A stretch of DNA of 64,000 nucleotides from Salvia splendens (taxonomy: Eukaryota; Streptophyta; Magnoliopsida; Lamiales; Lamiaceae). Position numbers and translations under genes: made by a program. The stretch lies in NCBI RefSeq assembly GCF_004379255.2, contig NC_056041.1, positions 3,968,001 through 4,032,000 of the forward strand. The letters run 5' to 3'. The notes below the pieces were generated by a model that worked only from the letters and a program-made list of their open reading frames with translations, did no database searches and was not told the origin of the DNA. Below are positions 47,655-60,133 of this stretch, piece by piece (the first letter of the stretch is position 1; each line of letters starts with the position of its first letter).

Positions 47655-47945
47655 GAACTGCAACAAAAGTCCGATTCACGCGATAAAACTTGCCTGAATT
47701 AGGACAAGGGAAAGTCCGATCCACGCAATAAAACTCGCCGAATTAGGACAAGGGAAAGTCCGATCCCCAAATTAGGACAACGGAAAGTCCGATCCGAGCG
47801 ATAAAACTCGCCAAATTAGGACACAAGCTTAGTCCGGTCAAAGATGTTTATTTCATCAGACCAAAGACGAGTCCGGTCAAAGATGTTTATTTCATCAGAC
47901 CAAAGACGAGTCCGGTCAAAGAAGAGTTCACTTCATAAGACCAAG
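47655..47945 (+). repeat. Two families of short tandem repeats filling internal region 1
   Basis: From 47655 to about 47830 there are four imperfect units beginning AAAGTCCGAT and ending AATTAGGACAA. From 47831 follow three units of 39 bp starting AGTCCGGTCAAAGA (47831, 47870, 47909). A preceding duplicated phrase (AAGCCAACGATTGTGA) lies near 47480-47590. The block recurs in internal region 2. Confidence 0.85.
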
Positions 47946-48017
47946 GACAAACATCGACTTACACCGTACCTTTATCCAGAATGCCGAAGTAATTCACTTC
48001 GCTTTCCGGGGGGGTAG

Positions 48018-48707
48018 TGATGGAGTACGTACTAAACAAGCCCAACAGCAGTAAAGCCCATCAGCCTAAAGCCCAAGAAAGAGTATCAGTTCGGCATGAC
48101 TAAAGAGTATCAGTCCGGCATGACTAAAGAGTTCAGTTCGGCACAATCGAAGAGTTCGGCCCCAGCCTACAGCTCGGTAAAAGCCAACCAATCAAACTCT
48201 GCTCTCAGGTCGGCATCAAGCTCTACTCTCAGATCGGCAAAAGCTGCTCGGCCATAATTCAGCAGTTCGGTCTCAGTATTCGACCGAACTAGGAGATAGT
48301 GGACTCATGCAGGATTTCCACCTCCACCACCCACGATCTATTTAGTGGTGTCAAGTAGTCATTAACTCATGCAGGATAGTGGACCCATGCAAGATCGCCA
48401 CGATCTCCACGACATCCACTACCTAGTAAATGGCTGCATGCCACGATCTAGGTTCAATGTATAAATAGAACCTAGATCAGATAGATAGGGTAAGTTAAAA
48501 AATAGACTCTCTCGCTTTCTAGAGACCAAATACAAAATAGCAAGTCTGTATTGTAAGCTGTAAGAAAACAGATCAAGCAATACAACTCTGCCCTCATTTC
48601 TTCCCGTGGACGTAGATTTACCTCAGTAAATCGAACCACGTAAAATCTCTGTGTCGTGATCTGCATCTTCCTGCATTCATCACCATCAAAAATTCGTCGA
48701 TTCATCA
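48018..48707 (+). repeat. LTR 2 (shared middle LTR)
   Basis: It serves as 3' LTR of the first unit and 5' LTR of the second, with polypurine tract before it and primer-binding site after it. It looks identical to LTR 1. Confidence 0.93.
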
Positions 48708-48783
48708 CTGGCGCCGTCTGTGGGAAACAGAGAACCAAATTTGTGATAAAGCGAATTTTTGACCCTTTTTCCACCCCAAAAAA

Positions 48784-48924
48784 ATGCATACCAGATCACA
48801 TACCACCCGTAATACCGTTCGTGATCACCGTGAGGAAACTAGTCCAGCTCGCAGGTCTGAAAAACGGCCTCGGGAGACATCTACCTCCGGTTCTCACGAA
48901 GGAGGAACAAGCCAACGATTGTGA
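48784..48924 (+). pseudogene. Truncated Gag N-terminus, internal region 2
   Basis: An apparently exact copy, 1,426 bp downstream, of the 46-codon Gag remnant in the first internal region, with the same stop. Confidence 0.5.
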
Positions 48925-49443
48925 GTCAAAGCTTCTACAGAAGATACAAGACCACAATTCAGCTTAAACAAGCAGTTCGTCTGAAACGAGCTGCAATAAG
49001 CCAACGATTGTGAAGTCCAAGCTTCTAAAGAGGATACAAGACCACAATTCGGCTTAAAAATCAAGCACTTCGTCTGAAACGAACTGCAACAAAAGTCCGA
49101 TTCACGCGATAAAACTTGCCTGAATTAGGACAAGGGAAAGTCCGATCCACGCAATAAAACTCGCCGAATTAGGACAAGGGAAAGTCCGATCCCCAAATTA
49201 GGACAACGGAAAGTCCGATCCGAGCGATAAAACTCGCCAAATTAGGACACAAGCTTAGTCCGGTCAAAGATGTTTATTTCATCAGACCAAAGACGAGTCC
49301 GGTCAAAGATGTTTATTTCATCAGACCAAAGACGAGTCCGGTCAAAGAAGAGTTCACTTCATAAGACCAAGGACAAACATCGACTTACACCGTACCTTTA
49401 TCCAGAATGCCGAAGTAATTCACTTCGCTTTCCGGGGGGGTAG

Positions 49444-50133
49444 TGATGGAGTACGTACTAAACAAGCCCAACAGCAGTAAAGCCCATCAGCCTAAAGCCC
49501 AAGAAAGAGTATCAGTTCGGCATGACTAAAGAGTATCAGTCCGGCATGACTAAAGAGTTCAGTTCGGCACAATCGAAGAGTTCGGCCCCAGCCTACAGCT
49601 CGGTAAAAGCCAACCAATCAAACTCTGCTCTCAGGTCGGCATCAAGCTCTACTCTCAGATCGGCAAAAGCTGCTCGGCCATAATTCAGCAGTTCGGTCTC
49701 AGTATTCGACCGAACTAGGAGATAGTGGACTCATGCAGGATTTCCACCTCCACCACCCACGATCTATTTAGTGGTGTCAAGTAGTCATTAACTCATGCAG
49801 GATAGTGGACCCATGCAAGATCGCCACGATCTCCACGACATCCACTACCTAGTAAATGGCTGCATGCCACGATCTAGGTTCAATGTATAAATAGAACCTA
49901 GATCAGATAGATAGGGTAAGTTAAAAAATAGACTCTCTCGCTTTCTAGAGACCAAATACAAAATAGCAAGTCTGTATTGTAAGCTGTAAGAAAACAGATC
50001 AAGCAATACAACTCTGCCCTCATTTCTTCCCGTGGACGTAGATTTACCTCAGTAAATCGAACCACGTAAAATCTCTGTGTCGTGATCTGCATCTTCCTGC
50101 ATTCATCACCATCAAAAATTCGTCGATTCATCA
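49444..50133 (+). repeat. LTR 3 of the tandem retroelement
   Basis: The terminal 690-bp LTR is followed directly by the right copy of target duplication CTATG. Confidence 0.93.
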
Positions 50134-50610
50134 CTATGCAGACAGTACAGATGAGAGAACCTCAGAAGACTGACACTACGTACTGAACGTGCTTTTTGCT
50201 TTGCTGCTTAATTACGACGCAGGATAAATACCAATAATAAGCATATTTGGAATTAGCTGAAATTCCGAATACATTCATTCTAGTTCTACTGCTGATTTAT
50301 TATCTCATTGAAAGGAAATAATAATAAATATTTTAATAAAGAGAACTAAAAGCAAATTTCATTTCCAAACGTGAAAAAGAAATATATCCAGATGCAAACT
50401 AAAATGAAAAATGAACATTTTAGATTGAAAGGACTATCTGTGTAGTGTGCTATTCCTTACGTAGAACAATACAAATCATAGTTTAATTAGTGTTTCATCT
50501 AATTAATAGGCCAGAAATCATTACAGTTAAGTAAGTATTATTGATTTTCTTTTTAAATTAAAAAAAAGCCTCTTAGTATTAGCTTTCTCACCAAACACGA
50601 TACTTGCAAG

Positions 50611-51302
50611 TAGGGATGTCAATGCAGCCCGTAACCCGTGGGTTGACCCGAATAACCCGTCAAATTTATAGGTTAGGGTTGAAAATTTCTAGCCCGATAA
50701 AATTACAACCCGATTAACCCGCAACCCGTTAGGGCCAGACCCGATAACCCGATAAAATTTCTATTGTTCTATTTGTTTGACTCCTAATTGGACAATTTCA
50801 TTGGTTATTTTTATAATATAGATAACTAAAAAAATAACATTCAATTTTATATTAAACATATAAATTATATATTAAATTTTTATTAATATAATAATAAATA
50901 AATAAATTAGAAACTTCTAATTCATTAATAAATATTTAAATTTGTAAAACATGCTTTAAAATATTTAAATTTATGTTTTATTTTACTCAACTCTCAAATA
51001 TTAGTATTTGATCATGTTTGTGTTTGATTTTAAGTATATATCTCAAATTTATCATAATTAAATATTTATATTTTATAAATATAACTAATTTTCTTCATTA
51101 TTTATTGGATTGATCGCATGTTAATTTTATCGGTAGCAACCCGATTAACCCGTTGGGCCAGCCCGAAACCCGAACGTTTAGGGTTAGGGTTGAACTTTTA
51201 TAACCCGAAAAAATCTCAATCCGATTAGCCCGCACCCGATTGACCCGCAACCCGAGTAGGGTTGGCTCGAAACCCGGTGGGCAGGCCCGATTGACATCCC
51301 TA
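50611..51302. mobile_element. hAT-like MITE with 8-bp TSD
   Basis: The 692-bp element has termini TAGGGATGTCAAT and ATTGACATCCCTA, and an exact 8-bp duplication CTTGCAAG (50603-50610 and 51303-51310), as expected for hAT elements. Both subterminal regions are packed with AACCCG/ACCCGATAACCCG repeats in opposite orientation, likely transposase-binding sites. The core is AT-rich and non-coding. Confidence 0.92.
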
Positions 51303-52427
51303 CTTGCAAGAGTGATGTGTAGTCAATCGATCGGGAAGAAGTGTAGAATTAGTGAATCTCAAAAAATAGCAAATAACGACCGTGGGACTAAGTATAGATC
51401 GGTCAATTACCAAACAATCAAGTCGGTAGATTGTGCAATTCAACAATACTAAAGTAATAATTACTCTATAACTTTTCGTATTCAGACCAAGAACTAAACA
51501 TATACTCCGTATTATGCTAATTTAGTACTATCTAATTTTACTTGTTAACACCAAAAATAGAAATTAGGCAACTCTGCCACTAACATATTTTGTTACCCTT
51601 TATAAAAGCTACAGCAAAATCTAAAGAGTGCAATATATTTCTTCAAAGTTACAGCATGAATTAAAATGGATGCCTACGTATATATAAAATCAAATTTTGG
51701 ACAAACTGTAAGTATGAATTAAATATAAAAGCAATTAAAATTCATTAGTCTTTATAACACATTACTAATGCATACAAATAACATAATATGTTATCATCTT
51801 CTCTTATCTTATTCCTACTTTAATAATTTAGTATTCCATTAAACTTGTAACATCCACCTATTCGTAGCACTGCATTTTAGACGAACTATAATATACTCCA
51901 CCAATCAAAAACTCTTAACAAAACTATATAAATATTTGATTAACTTTTTGTCGACTGATATTAATAATGAAAATTTATCCTTTTTAGTAGTAGGAACTAT
52001 AAACTCGTACACACACATATTTGTATAATAGTAAATTGATAGGATAAGGTAGCATTGGTCATGGGCTTAACTCTGACCAATTTCGGCATCGATATTCATG
52101 GGCTCCTTTTATATGGTACTGTGAAATTATCCATCATGTGCAAGACTCGTGAAGTAATTGAACAACTATATTTTGTGGATAGGCTTTCTATGTGTGACTA
52201 AAATTAATTGTACTATAATGTTGATTTAATATCCAACACTAAATTTAAAGTAAAGGTTTTAAATTGTGGAGTGGTGCTTGACGAGCATTATTCTTCTATA
52301 TTCATAAGGTGCATGTGATGTCGATTTCTTTAGAGAAATCGTGTTTGAAATGATTTTGTGCATAGATTTTGTTATTTTATGGCAAAAATATCTATCTACG
52401 TCATAGTAGTTCATATACTCCTACAAG

Positions 52428-52450
52428 ATAATAATAATAATAATAATAAT
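52428..52450. repeat. (AAT)n microsatellite
   Basis: A run of ATA/AAT trinucleotides of about 23 bases in AT-rich intergenic DNA. Confidence 0.8.
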
Positions 52451-53786
52451 CTGGATTAATAATAAATTGATGTAGCCCCAATGTTCCCTAACTTCCAACA
52501 AAAAGAAAGAACTACAACTCATACTCGTGTAAAGATATTTGATGGTTTCATCTTATTTTGACTTTTGGTAGTGGAAACTCAAGCTAATTAAATTATATCT
52601 TTAAGTTTAAAATTACAATTAACCCAAGAAAATATTGATATTGCCTAGCAACGATGTAGAATTCATTTGTCTACGAATCATAATTTGGCAGTTCTTAACA
52701 ATTTAAGATATCTATATTCAATATTTGGAATTTGATGAATTCCTATATCTGATTTATTTAATTGCTGTTTAGGTGTTATACGTAGTTCAAGTGGACCTGA
52801 TGGCATGTGAAACTAATAAGAAAATGATCCTCAAATTCGGTGAGACAAAAATGAACAAAATTGATTGGGATATTCAAATTCTGTTTTTAGTATAATACAA
52901 CACATACAAAAGGAAAATAGCATATATACAAATGTAATCAAAATAAAAATATGTAGAGGCGACAAAATGTTTCCCACCTGAATATGCCATTAATGTCAAC
53001 TGTGCCAACAAACATTACATTTTCAAACGTAGTAATCAAACATGATAAGAGCGGTCTCCATACGCAAAGACTCTGCACATGCCATTTCAATCCTTCAAAG
53101 TCAATATATGCATTGCAAATGTTTTTCATTTCATTTCCATTATATTCTTTGCTTGCTCTAATAATTAATACTAGCAATAACATTTTCCTTGCTAGATGCC
53201 CTCTTTTGCTGAGATTCCTTCTTATCTCCCTTTTTAACATAGTTATAAAAACACATTATACAAAATCAATGGACAAACATAAACATAAGAAAACAGAAAC
53301 AAATGAGCATCACTTATTCTAGCGTTTCCCACCGACACTCATCAAATTCTAGCGTATATAGTTTAAATACGATGACTTATATTTATACAATTTCACTAGT
53401 ATCACTATTGTCCGGTGACTATAAGACAATTTGATTAAAGAATGGAAGGGTGCCATGTAATACTAATCTGTTGAATTAATTTTGGTCACTTTTGTTTCGT
53501 CTGTTGTTACGTAGTTGTATTATTGAACTAGTACTTTAGTGGATTATAAAATAAAACAATAATAATTGAATAATCGAGCACCACTCGACGTGAACAAATA
53601 TGCTTTTTTATCATTAAATTGTGTAGGGTGTTCGTGGAAACCTATATTTAATAGAGAGTCAGATACAGAGCGCATTCCCACAGTAAACCCATCACTCTCT
53701 CTCTCTCTGAGGCAAAGCCAAAAAAATCATCAGATCTTCCCACCGAAAGCAGCCCTTTCGATTTGCTTCGTGCTTAGAGCTTAAAC

Positions 53787-55081
53787 ATGGTTGGAATCTT
53801 CTCAAGGTTCTCCTCCAGGAACGGTCATCGTCGCGCTCAAAGTGCAATTGTGAGCTCTCTCTCCCTCTCTATAGCTTTACATTAATTAGTTTCTGATCAA
53901 TTTCGTGTTCATCTCCAGTTATTCATTCATACCTTTATGCCTTTTGTTACTTGATGAATTTAGTTAAAACTGAACCGAGGAGACATTTGCTTGAGCTTCT
54001 TCACCCTAATTCTCAACATTTAGGTATCATAACGTGATCTAACACTGATTTTTGGACTTGATTTAACGCAATTCTGTATTTATCTACTCAAACTGCACTG
54101 CTTGATTGATCGGTACTTCTGTCATATATGTTGATCTGATGATAACTGATAGTGATGATTCTGATGATCGTTTTTCCGAATGTGATTGCTGTTGCCAGAG
54201 ACCAAGTACTGCATGTTGTTTTTTGTAATGATTCATGGACTGCGTTCTTAACTTTTTTTTTGTGCTTGAGATGGTGATTCGTTTTGTTGACATACAGGAT
54301 GCAAGGGAAGGGTTGCCTTCAGCTTCAGAGGCAACAACGGGTGCCATTGCAACAGCTGCATCTATATCTTCTGTCACCCATGGTATTGAAATCGCAACCG
54401 AGTTTAAGCCAATCGATCGCCCCTTAGAGCCTCTTGACAATGACCAACCAGTTCAGTGCCCGTTGCCCGAGCCATCAATTCTCAATGTAAGCTTTCAATA
54501 GACGTGACAAAAAAAAAATCATAGAATCTCATTTCCCCTATAGGAATTTGTTCTTGAAGTTTCATTCGATGATTTCCTTTTTTCTCTATGCCTGAGCTGT
54601 TTAATTCCATTATACTCTTACTAATCATAAGGATATGTAGAACTTTTGGTTACTGTGGAGTGCTGTAAGCTTAGTGTTACAAAAGCATGTCTCACATGGG
54701 TAGAGGTTATGGGGCCTTCAGGTTCTTCGCTTTCTTTTTGTTATTCTGAGCTCTTAGAATATAGCCACTCTTTGTTGTCAGATGATTTGTAACCACAGCT
54801 AGTCCGCATTTATGTGTTTATTTCACTCATTTCCGAGTTTTAGGACTGGATCAAATGTATTTCTCTTGAGATTGTTTCTTCCTGATCATCAGGACGGAAG
54901 AATATGGAAGGAGAGAGTATCTTCTGTTTCACAAAGGAGGAGTGATACGCCGGCCATGCAGAAGCGAACCTCAACCGGATCTGATACTCTCTTGAGAAAA
55001 CCTCCGCTAGTGCCATCAATCAGTGCCCCGGAGCATAATATGCTAAAATTGCTAGACGAGTGCAATGCATCTGGGGTATAA
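53787..55081 (+). CDS. Small conserved plant protein of unknown function
   Basis: Three exons: 53787-53849, 54298-54486, 54893-55081. They total 441 nt, 146 aa, all GT-AG and in phase zero. I do not know a function. The protein starts MVGIFSRFSS followed by a basic GHRRAQSA stretch, then an acidic/Pro-rich middle (EFKPIDRPLEPLDNDQPVQC). A CPLPEPSIL-NDGRIWKERV segment spans the exon 2/3 junction, and the end is SAPEHNMLKLLDECNASG. These segments have the feel of a conserved plant family, from memory of similar hypothetical proteins. No membrane segment, signal peptide or known domain is visible. The HRRAQSA motif looks like a possible basophilic kinase site. The leader is CT-rich. Confidence 0.8.
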
Positions 55082-56576
55082 AGTTACAATAATTGATCAC
55101 AATCTCTTTTGCAGAATAGCTGTACAAAGCCTTGATCATCTTTTCATTTGTAGCCTTGCCTCTTTAATATATCACATCCAGTTCCACTCGTTTCATGTCA
55201 TTTTGAATGAGAAACATGTCTCAGAATTTCCTACCTCAGCTAATGGTTGCTGCATCTCAATTACATGGTACTACTCTGAGGTACAATTTACAGACAACTC
55301 ACGAGGAGCAATTACAGAAGCACAAGTACACATCACAGTTGCTCCGCCTGTGGGGTTGACTTAGTATTGTATGTTCGATGGTTCATCAATGGCTTCCTCT
55401 ACCGATGCAGCTTGCCCGCCTTCCCGAGCACCCCACGAGTGCTTATGGTGGTTGAGAAGTAGATGAAACAGCAAAAAGGCTCCTTTTTTTTATGGCATTT
55501 TGAAGGTGGAAGTGGCACATCATGGAGATATGATATCACATTTTGCTACATCTTTTATTGATTTGCCTTCTTGGTTAGGTCCTTTTGGTATCGGTGCCGT
55601 GATTTTATTTGGGAACTCAACTAGTTGAGTGTACGTAACGATTTGTTTTCTATGCAATCAGATATGTTAATTAATGATAGTAATTATAATAACACTAGTA
55701 TATTTGATTTCGGAACAGTTTCCCACTAACTTTATGTGAAGTGATAATTGCACCTGTAGCAAAGCCAAGTACTCCACTTGTTACGTAATTAAACACCACC
55801 TTTGACCTTCGTTGCAAATTTTTACTACTACAATTTTAGACGCTCTATTTTTTTCTAGCAATTTTGTACGGCAATTCTCAATTTTTTTATAATCATCATA
55901 TCCATTAGTACTGTGGTCAATGATGGTATACATGACGTTATGGTTACACTCCATGTTAATATATTCATTAAATTATCAGGCCAAAATGGATGCGTTTGTA
56001 ATCACGAAATCATTAGAGGTGTTGTTATAACTGAAACTTGTCTAAAATTTTAATTTTAAGATAATTAATCAACATAACATGGTAGTAATTGTTTGGCGGG
56101 TAAATTAAATCATAAAATCATTGACTTTATGAAAGAAAATATCTTAAATTATTGATAAATCTGTATAATACTCATCCGTAATCAGTAGCTTTTGTTTTTC
56201 GCTTTTCCTTTCTGTTTTTCAAATTCAAACTAAATATTAATGGAATGCTATATATGAATTACATTGCTAGGACTTAGTAGGGTCACAATTAAATTGTTTA
56301 TACATGAGGTTTTGTTTTTATTTTTCAACGGTAGCAGTTGGTTATAAAGAAGGATACACACCCAAATTTGGTATTTTTCGCTCACATGTTTAGGAAGAGT
56401 AGAAACAGAGTTCACCTTTTTCATTATTTTGGAAGCTAAAATATTCAATTAGCTCAATGCAACCACACCAATTTACCTTAAGAAAGAGTCTGCATTAATC
56501 AGTACTATTAAGTATGATGTATAGTATTATTTGAAAATGTGATGAATTAGCATTCTTTGTTAAGCATGATGTAGTA
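55082..56576. other. 3' regions of two convergent genes
   Basis: The small plus-strand gene ends on the left and the minus-strand FUSC-type gene ends on the right. 55082-55620 looks like a long 3' UTR of the former; beyond 55700 the DNA is AT-rich. The 99-codon ORF at 55065-55364 overlaps the preceding stop and has no sign of being real. Confidence 0.5.
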
Positions 56577-59286
56577 TTAGTTTACACCTTTCTTTAAAGC
56601 ACGCAATTTGCACACAATGTTATGCACATCCACTTGACTTGAGGGATTCTCCCACTGCAAAACCTCCTTCACTCCTTTCTCAATCTCTTTGCTCTCTCTC
56701 AACACCCCATCCATGCAATAAACCAATGCCCCCAAACTCAACACAACCCCATTCTTCTTCCCTTCCTCCACACCATCACCTCCCTCCATCTCTAGCATAA
56801 ACGACGCCGCGCTCTTCCTCATCACGTCCTCATCCCTTCCCAACCACTTCCCCCCGCCCGACTTCCCCATCTCCAGATCAACGCAGCCCTTCCCTTCCAG
56901 TCCCGCAACCGATTTTACCAAAATAACCTCCTCAAAACTCTTCACCCCACAGCACACAGCATCCTTAAACACCTTCAAATCAGACTCCACCTTCCCTACA
57001 CCTTCTCTCCACATCTTACTATCCAATTCTCTACATTCTTGCTCCAAAAACCTTACAGCATGGCTCCCAAAATGCAAGAAATCAACCATTTTCAACAGAG
57101 ACGCCTTCATCTTCACATAGCAAGCACCATGAAAAGGCAAGAACCAGAAGTTAGGCTCCACCTCAGCTTCCTCAATGAACTTCCCTAGCTCAATCACATC
57201 AATCCTCAGCTTCCTCATCCTCTCCTCGAATACCAACCTGCTCGAAGAATATTCAACGCTGACGGCCTCCACAGCCTCATGCAGCGAGCGCAGGCTTGCT
57301 GCCAGCTGCACCTTCGCCAGGGCAGAAGCCCTGGTGGGCTGCAGCAGAATATCCACCATTATCGAACACGACAGCCCAATAAACGTCTCGGTTATCCTAG
57401 CAATGCCGAACTCGGTAGGAGTTCCGAAGTTTTTCCTCCCTAGAATCAACAACGCGCCGATGACAGCAGAGACTCCCCCGGCCTGGCCGTACATCCTGCT
57501 CTGCCTCAGGAAGCAGCTGAAGATAAACCACGGCAGCAGCGACACGAACCTTATTTTAACATAGCTTTCGAAGACGAAGCATCCGATCACTCCATATACT
57601 GTTCCAAGAACCGTCCCCTGAGCTTTGATGTTCGCGACTTTGAACGTGGCTTCCCTCGATGAGGCAAGGCTTATCGCGACTGGAAGCCCAGACCAGAATC
57701 CGTTTTCCTTGCTGTATATCAGCCCGAAAAACACAGCGAATCCTAATGACAGAGAGCATCTTAAAGCAGGCATTAGTCTCCCTTTGCTCCATAGCTTGAG
57801 CAGGATTATTTCCTTCTGTTGTGCCTGTTGTTTCTGATCAGAGGGATTCGGATTCAGGGATGGTTTGGAGTGGAGGAGTTTGAGGCAGAAGAGGAAGAAC
57901 AGAGAGGGCAAATCCTTGAGGTTTAGTGAAGTTGGCTGAAGTGTTTGGAGGAACTTGTGTTGTTTTTCGCTATCTTCAGATTGTGGGAGGATTGAGTTTT
58001 GTAAGGCCATGTTCTTCACTTTGTTCAGGATTTGGTCTTCGGCCCAAGATAAATCGTGTTTGAGTTGTGCGTCTTTCATGAATGAGACTGGGAATTCGGA
58101 GCAGTTTTCGAGAGCGTTTTCCATTCCTCTCAGGATTGTCTCCAGGCCTTGCAATGGCTGTGCTGGATTTTTCTTGTATGATTTTAGAAACTTGATTGGT
58201 TCTCTCTCCCATTGCATGCTTTCCTGCTCACATTAATAATCATTTATAAGCATACTATTCTTATTCATAATCATAATAATATCAGTAATTTTTAGTGTTA
58301 ATAAATATGTACTTGTTTGGATTTAATGCAATGGAGAAATTTATTTGCTGCCTTGTTAAGAGATTTGGCTTGACAGATCAAAATCTTGGGTGATGACTTG
58401 TCTTCCGCTGAAAACGCCTTTACGAATAGCTTCAATCTCTCGGAAGCATTGTCGATATACAGTTTGCAATTTTCTGTCACCTGTGACATTCAACAAAAAA
58501 ACCATAAAGTTCGGTTAAATTCTAGTCTGTCCGCCAACTTTTAGTAAAAAAATTCAATTGTGCTATTGTTAATGTTTTTCAACTCTACGGCGTTACTTTC
58601 TGTATAGACGACATCGTATAATTCAGTGACAATGACATCCAAAAATTCAAAATTCATGATTTTTTCGATAATTTGAATGATTCAAAAGCATGCATGCAAA
58701 TTTCATGCATGGTTACCTGCCAATAGGCCAAGCTAGGAAATGGAAGCAGAAGGGCCAAAACGCAGGCCGCCACGCCGAGGGCGGTGCTGGCGGCGAGGTG
58801 GAGCGGGTGCATGACGGGCTTGGTGCGTCCGCCGTTGATGAAGGCGACGACGTACACGAGCACAATCTGGCCGAGTGCTATCCGCTTGGCAACGAGGTGC
58901 GTGCCCTCGAGCAGCGCCACGACGAAGGCGCTGACCGCCACCACCGCGGAGGTGGTGGCGGCAGTGAGCCTTCCCGGGCCGATGAGCCACAAGCTCAGGA
59001 TGCCCGGGAAGACACCCAGCGCGGTTGCATAGAGGGCCAGCCAGCAGCCGCGAAGGGTGTCGCCCAATGTGGCGTCGGTGACGATGAGGATGACGGTGAC
59101 GTAGGAGAAAGCCGGGAAGGCCACGTGGCGGGTTATGAATCCCGGGCCGTAGAGGGTGGCCACGCCCACTATGGTGCACGCCAGCGCCATGCGGAAGGCG
59201 GAGGCGAGGCAGCGCCGCCACATTTCTCTGGCACGGTCTTGTTGATATTGGGAGGTGGCGGAGGCGGCGGCTGTGGTGGTTGCCAT
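56577..59286 (-). CDS. FUSC-family membrane protein (aromatic-acid exporter-like)
   Basis: Three exons: 59286-58717, 58480-58313, 58223-56577. They total 2385 nt, 794 aa, in phase. Two hydrophobic blocks are separated by a charged linker. Residues about 30-190 hold five or six membrane segments (for example VAFPAFSYVTVILIVTDATLG and ASTALGVAACVLALLLPFP). Residues about 385-550 repeat the pattern, with ENGFWSGLPVAISLASSREA typical of FUSC_2 proteins. The two-block layout matches bacterial aromatic-acid efflux proteins (AaeB type) and plant proteins annotated as p-hydroxybenzoic acid efflux pump subunits. The C-terminal 240 residues are soluble and helical. Substrate and membrane are not known. 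Exon 1 is strikingly GC-rich compared with the flanks. Confidence 0.85.
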
Positions 59287-60130
59287 TGGTGAAGGTTAGA
59301 GAGGTGGAGCTTGTTGAATGAGGAGAAGGGGGTTTATGTAAAGGAAGATTTGGAAGGTTTTCTTGATCCTTGATGATGACAAAGGGTCATTTCTAACGAA
59401 AATTCTTTTTGGCAATATTATAAATTTATAATGGGAGAAGTTCGTTAAAGCAGATTATTTGTTAGGTTTATTTTTTTATTACAATGTATGGGAATTCATT
59501 AAATTCTTGAAAAGGACAAAGCAATATATCATATGCATAAAGCTATGTTATGGATTTCTTTGGTGGAGGTTGTGTGTTTTTCACATAGATACAAAATGAA
59601 TATAGACATGGTATCCAGCCTCCATATACCCACTTTGTCTCGACTGCTAATAAAGAAAGCTCAAAAATAAAATATATGTATACATAAAGCTAAGGCACAT
59701 TTGTATTTTTGGATAAAAGAATAGGAACCTTGTTTGTTGGCGTTTTTTAATGGCTGTCGCAAGAAAATCTGCCAATAGGAAGAAAGAAAGGAAGAAAAAG
59801 GAATTGTGTGCTGCTTGTTTTGGTGCATGAAGTAATAGTATTATATTAGGAGATGAGATACAGTGTGATTATGCTTTGTAATTAATTAATACTCCTACCT
59901 TATTAATAGCTAGGATTTGATGAGAAAAGGGGGTGTTAAATTTGGCACATGTGCGTGAGGGTGGTGCTTAGTGAAATCATCATGATTTCGGTTTTGCATT
60001 AGTATGTTACAGAAGTGATTAAAGTGGAAAAATAATGACCCTACTGTTTTAGATTTAGCTGCTAATTAAGAAGCAAATGGGAAACGCATGAGAGAGAGAG
60101 GTTGGTGTAATGATGATGAGATTAAAGATG
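59287..60130. other. Upstream region of the FUSC-type gene
   Basis: It should hold the promoter of the minus-strand gene. AT-rich, with no ORF, RNA gene or repeat that I can support. Confidence 0.45.
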
Positions 60131-60133
60131 TTA

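Larger units (their letters stand above)
46592..50133 (+). mobile_element. Tandem LTR-internal-LTR-internal-LTR array of a small non-autonomous LTR retroelement
   Basis: Three 690-bp LTRs (46592-47281, 48018-48707, 49444-50133) alternate with two 736-bp internal regions, an exact 1,426-bp period. The whole array has one 5-bp target duplication CTATG (46587-46591 and 50134-50138). LTRs begin TGATG and end CATCA. Each internal part opens with a primer-binding-site-like TGGCGCCGTCTGTGGG and ends with the polypurine tract TTTCCGGGGGGG. The copies look identical by eye. The only coding remnant is a 46-codon Gag start, so the element depends on a relative's proteins. One insertion followed by unequal recombination between LTRs explains the layout. 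Confidence 0.95.
50139..53786. other. Intergenic region between SCAMP and the small conserved gene
   Basis: AT-rich DNA with no supported gene. It includes the former SCAMP upstream sequence displaced by the retroelement (from 50139), a hAT-like MITE, an (AAT)n microsatellite, and the promoter and CT-rich leader of the next gene (CT run at about 53695-53709). Confidence 0.5.

Noticed and set aside
47655..47945. Regular short repeats considered as a CRISPR-like array
   Set aside because: Units are contiguous or imperfect without unique spacers, lie inside a plant LTR element, and no cas genes exist in this nuclear DNA.
52938..53322. 100- and 112-codon ORFs on both strands in AT-rich DNA
   Set aside because: Low-complexity translations, no splice-linked partners and no domain.
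56577..59286. Two separate genes (a 5-6-pass protein and a 546-codon protein)
   Set aside because: Donor and acceptor sites join the three exons in phase and the joined 794-aa product has the two-block FUSC layout of known plant homologues.
58690..59292. 200-codon plus-strand ORF opposite FUSC exon 1
   Set aside because: Antisense shadow of a GC-rich coding exon; Gly/Arg/His-rich low-complexity translation, no domain, while the minus strand has clear membrane segments and splice phase.
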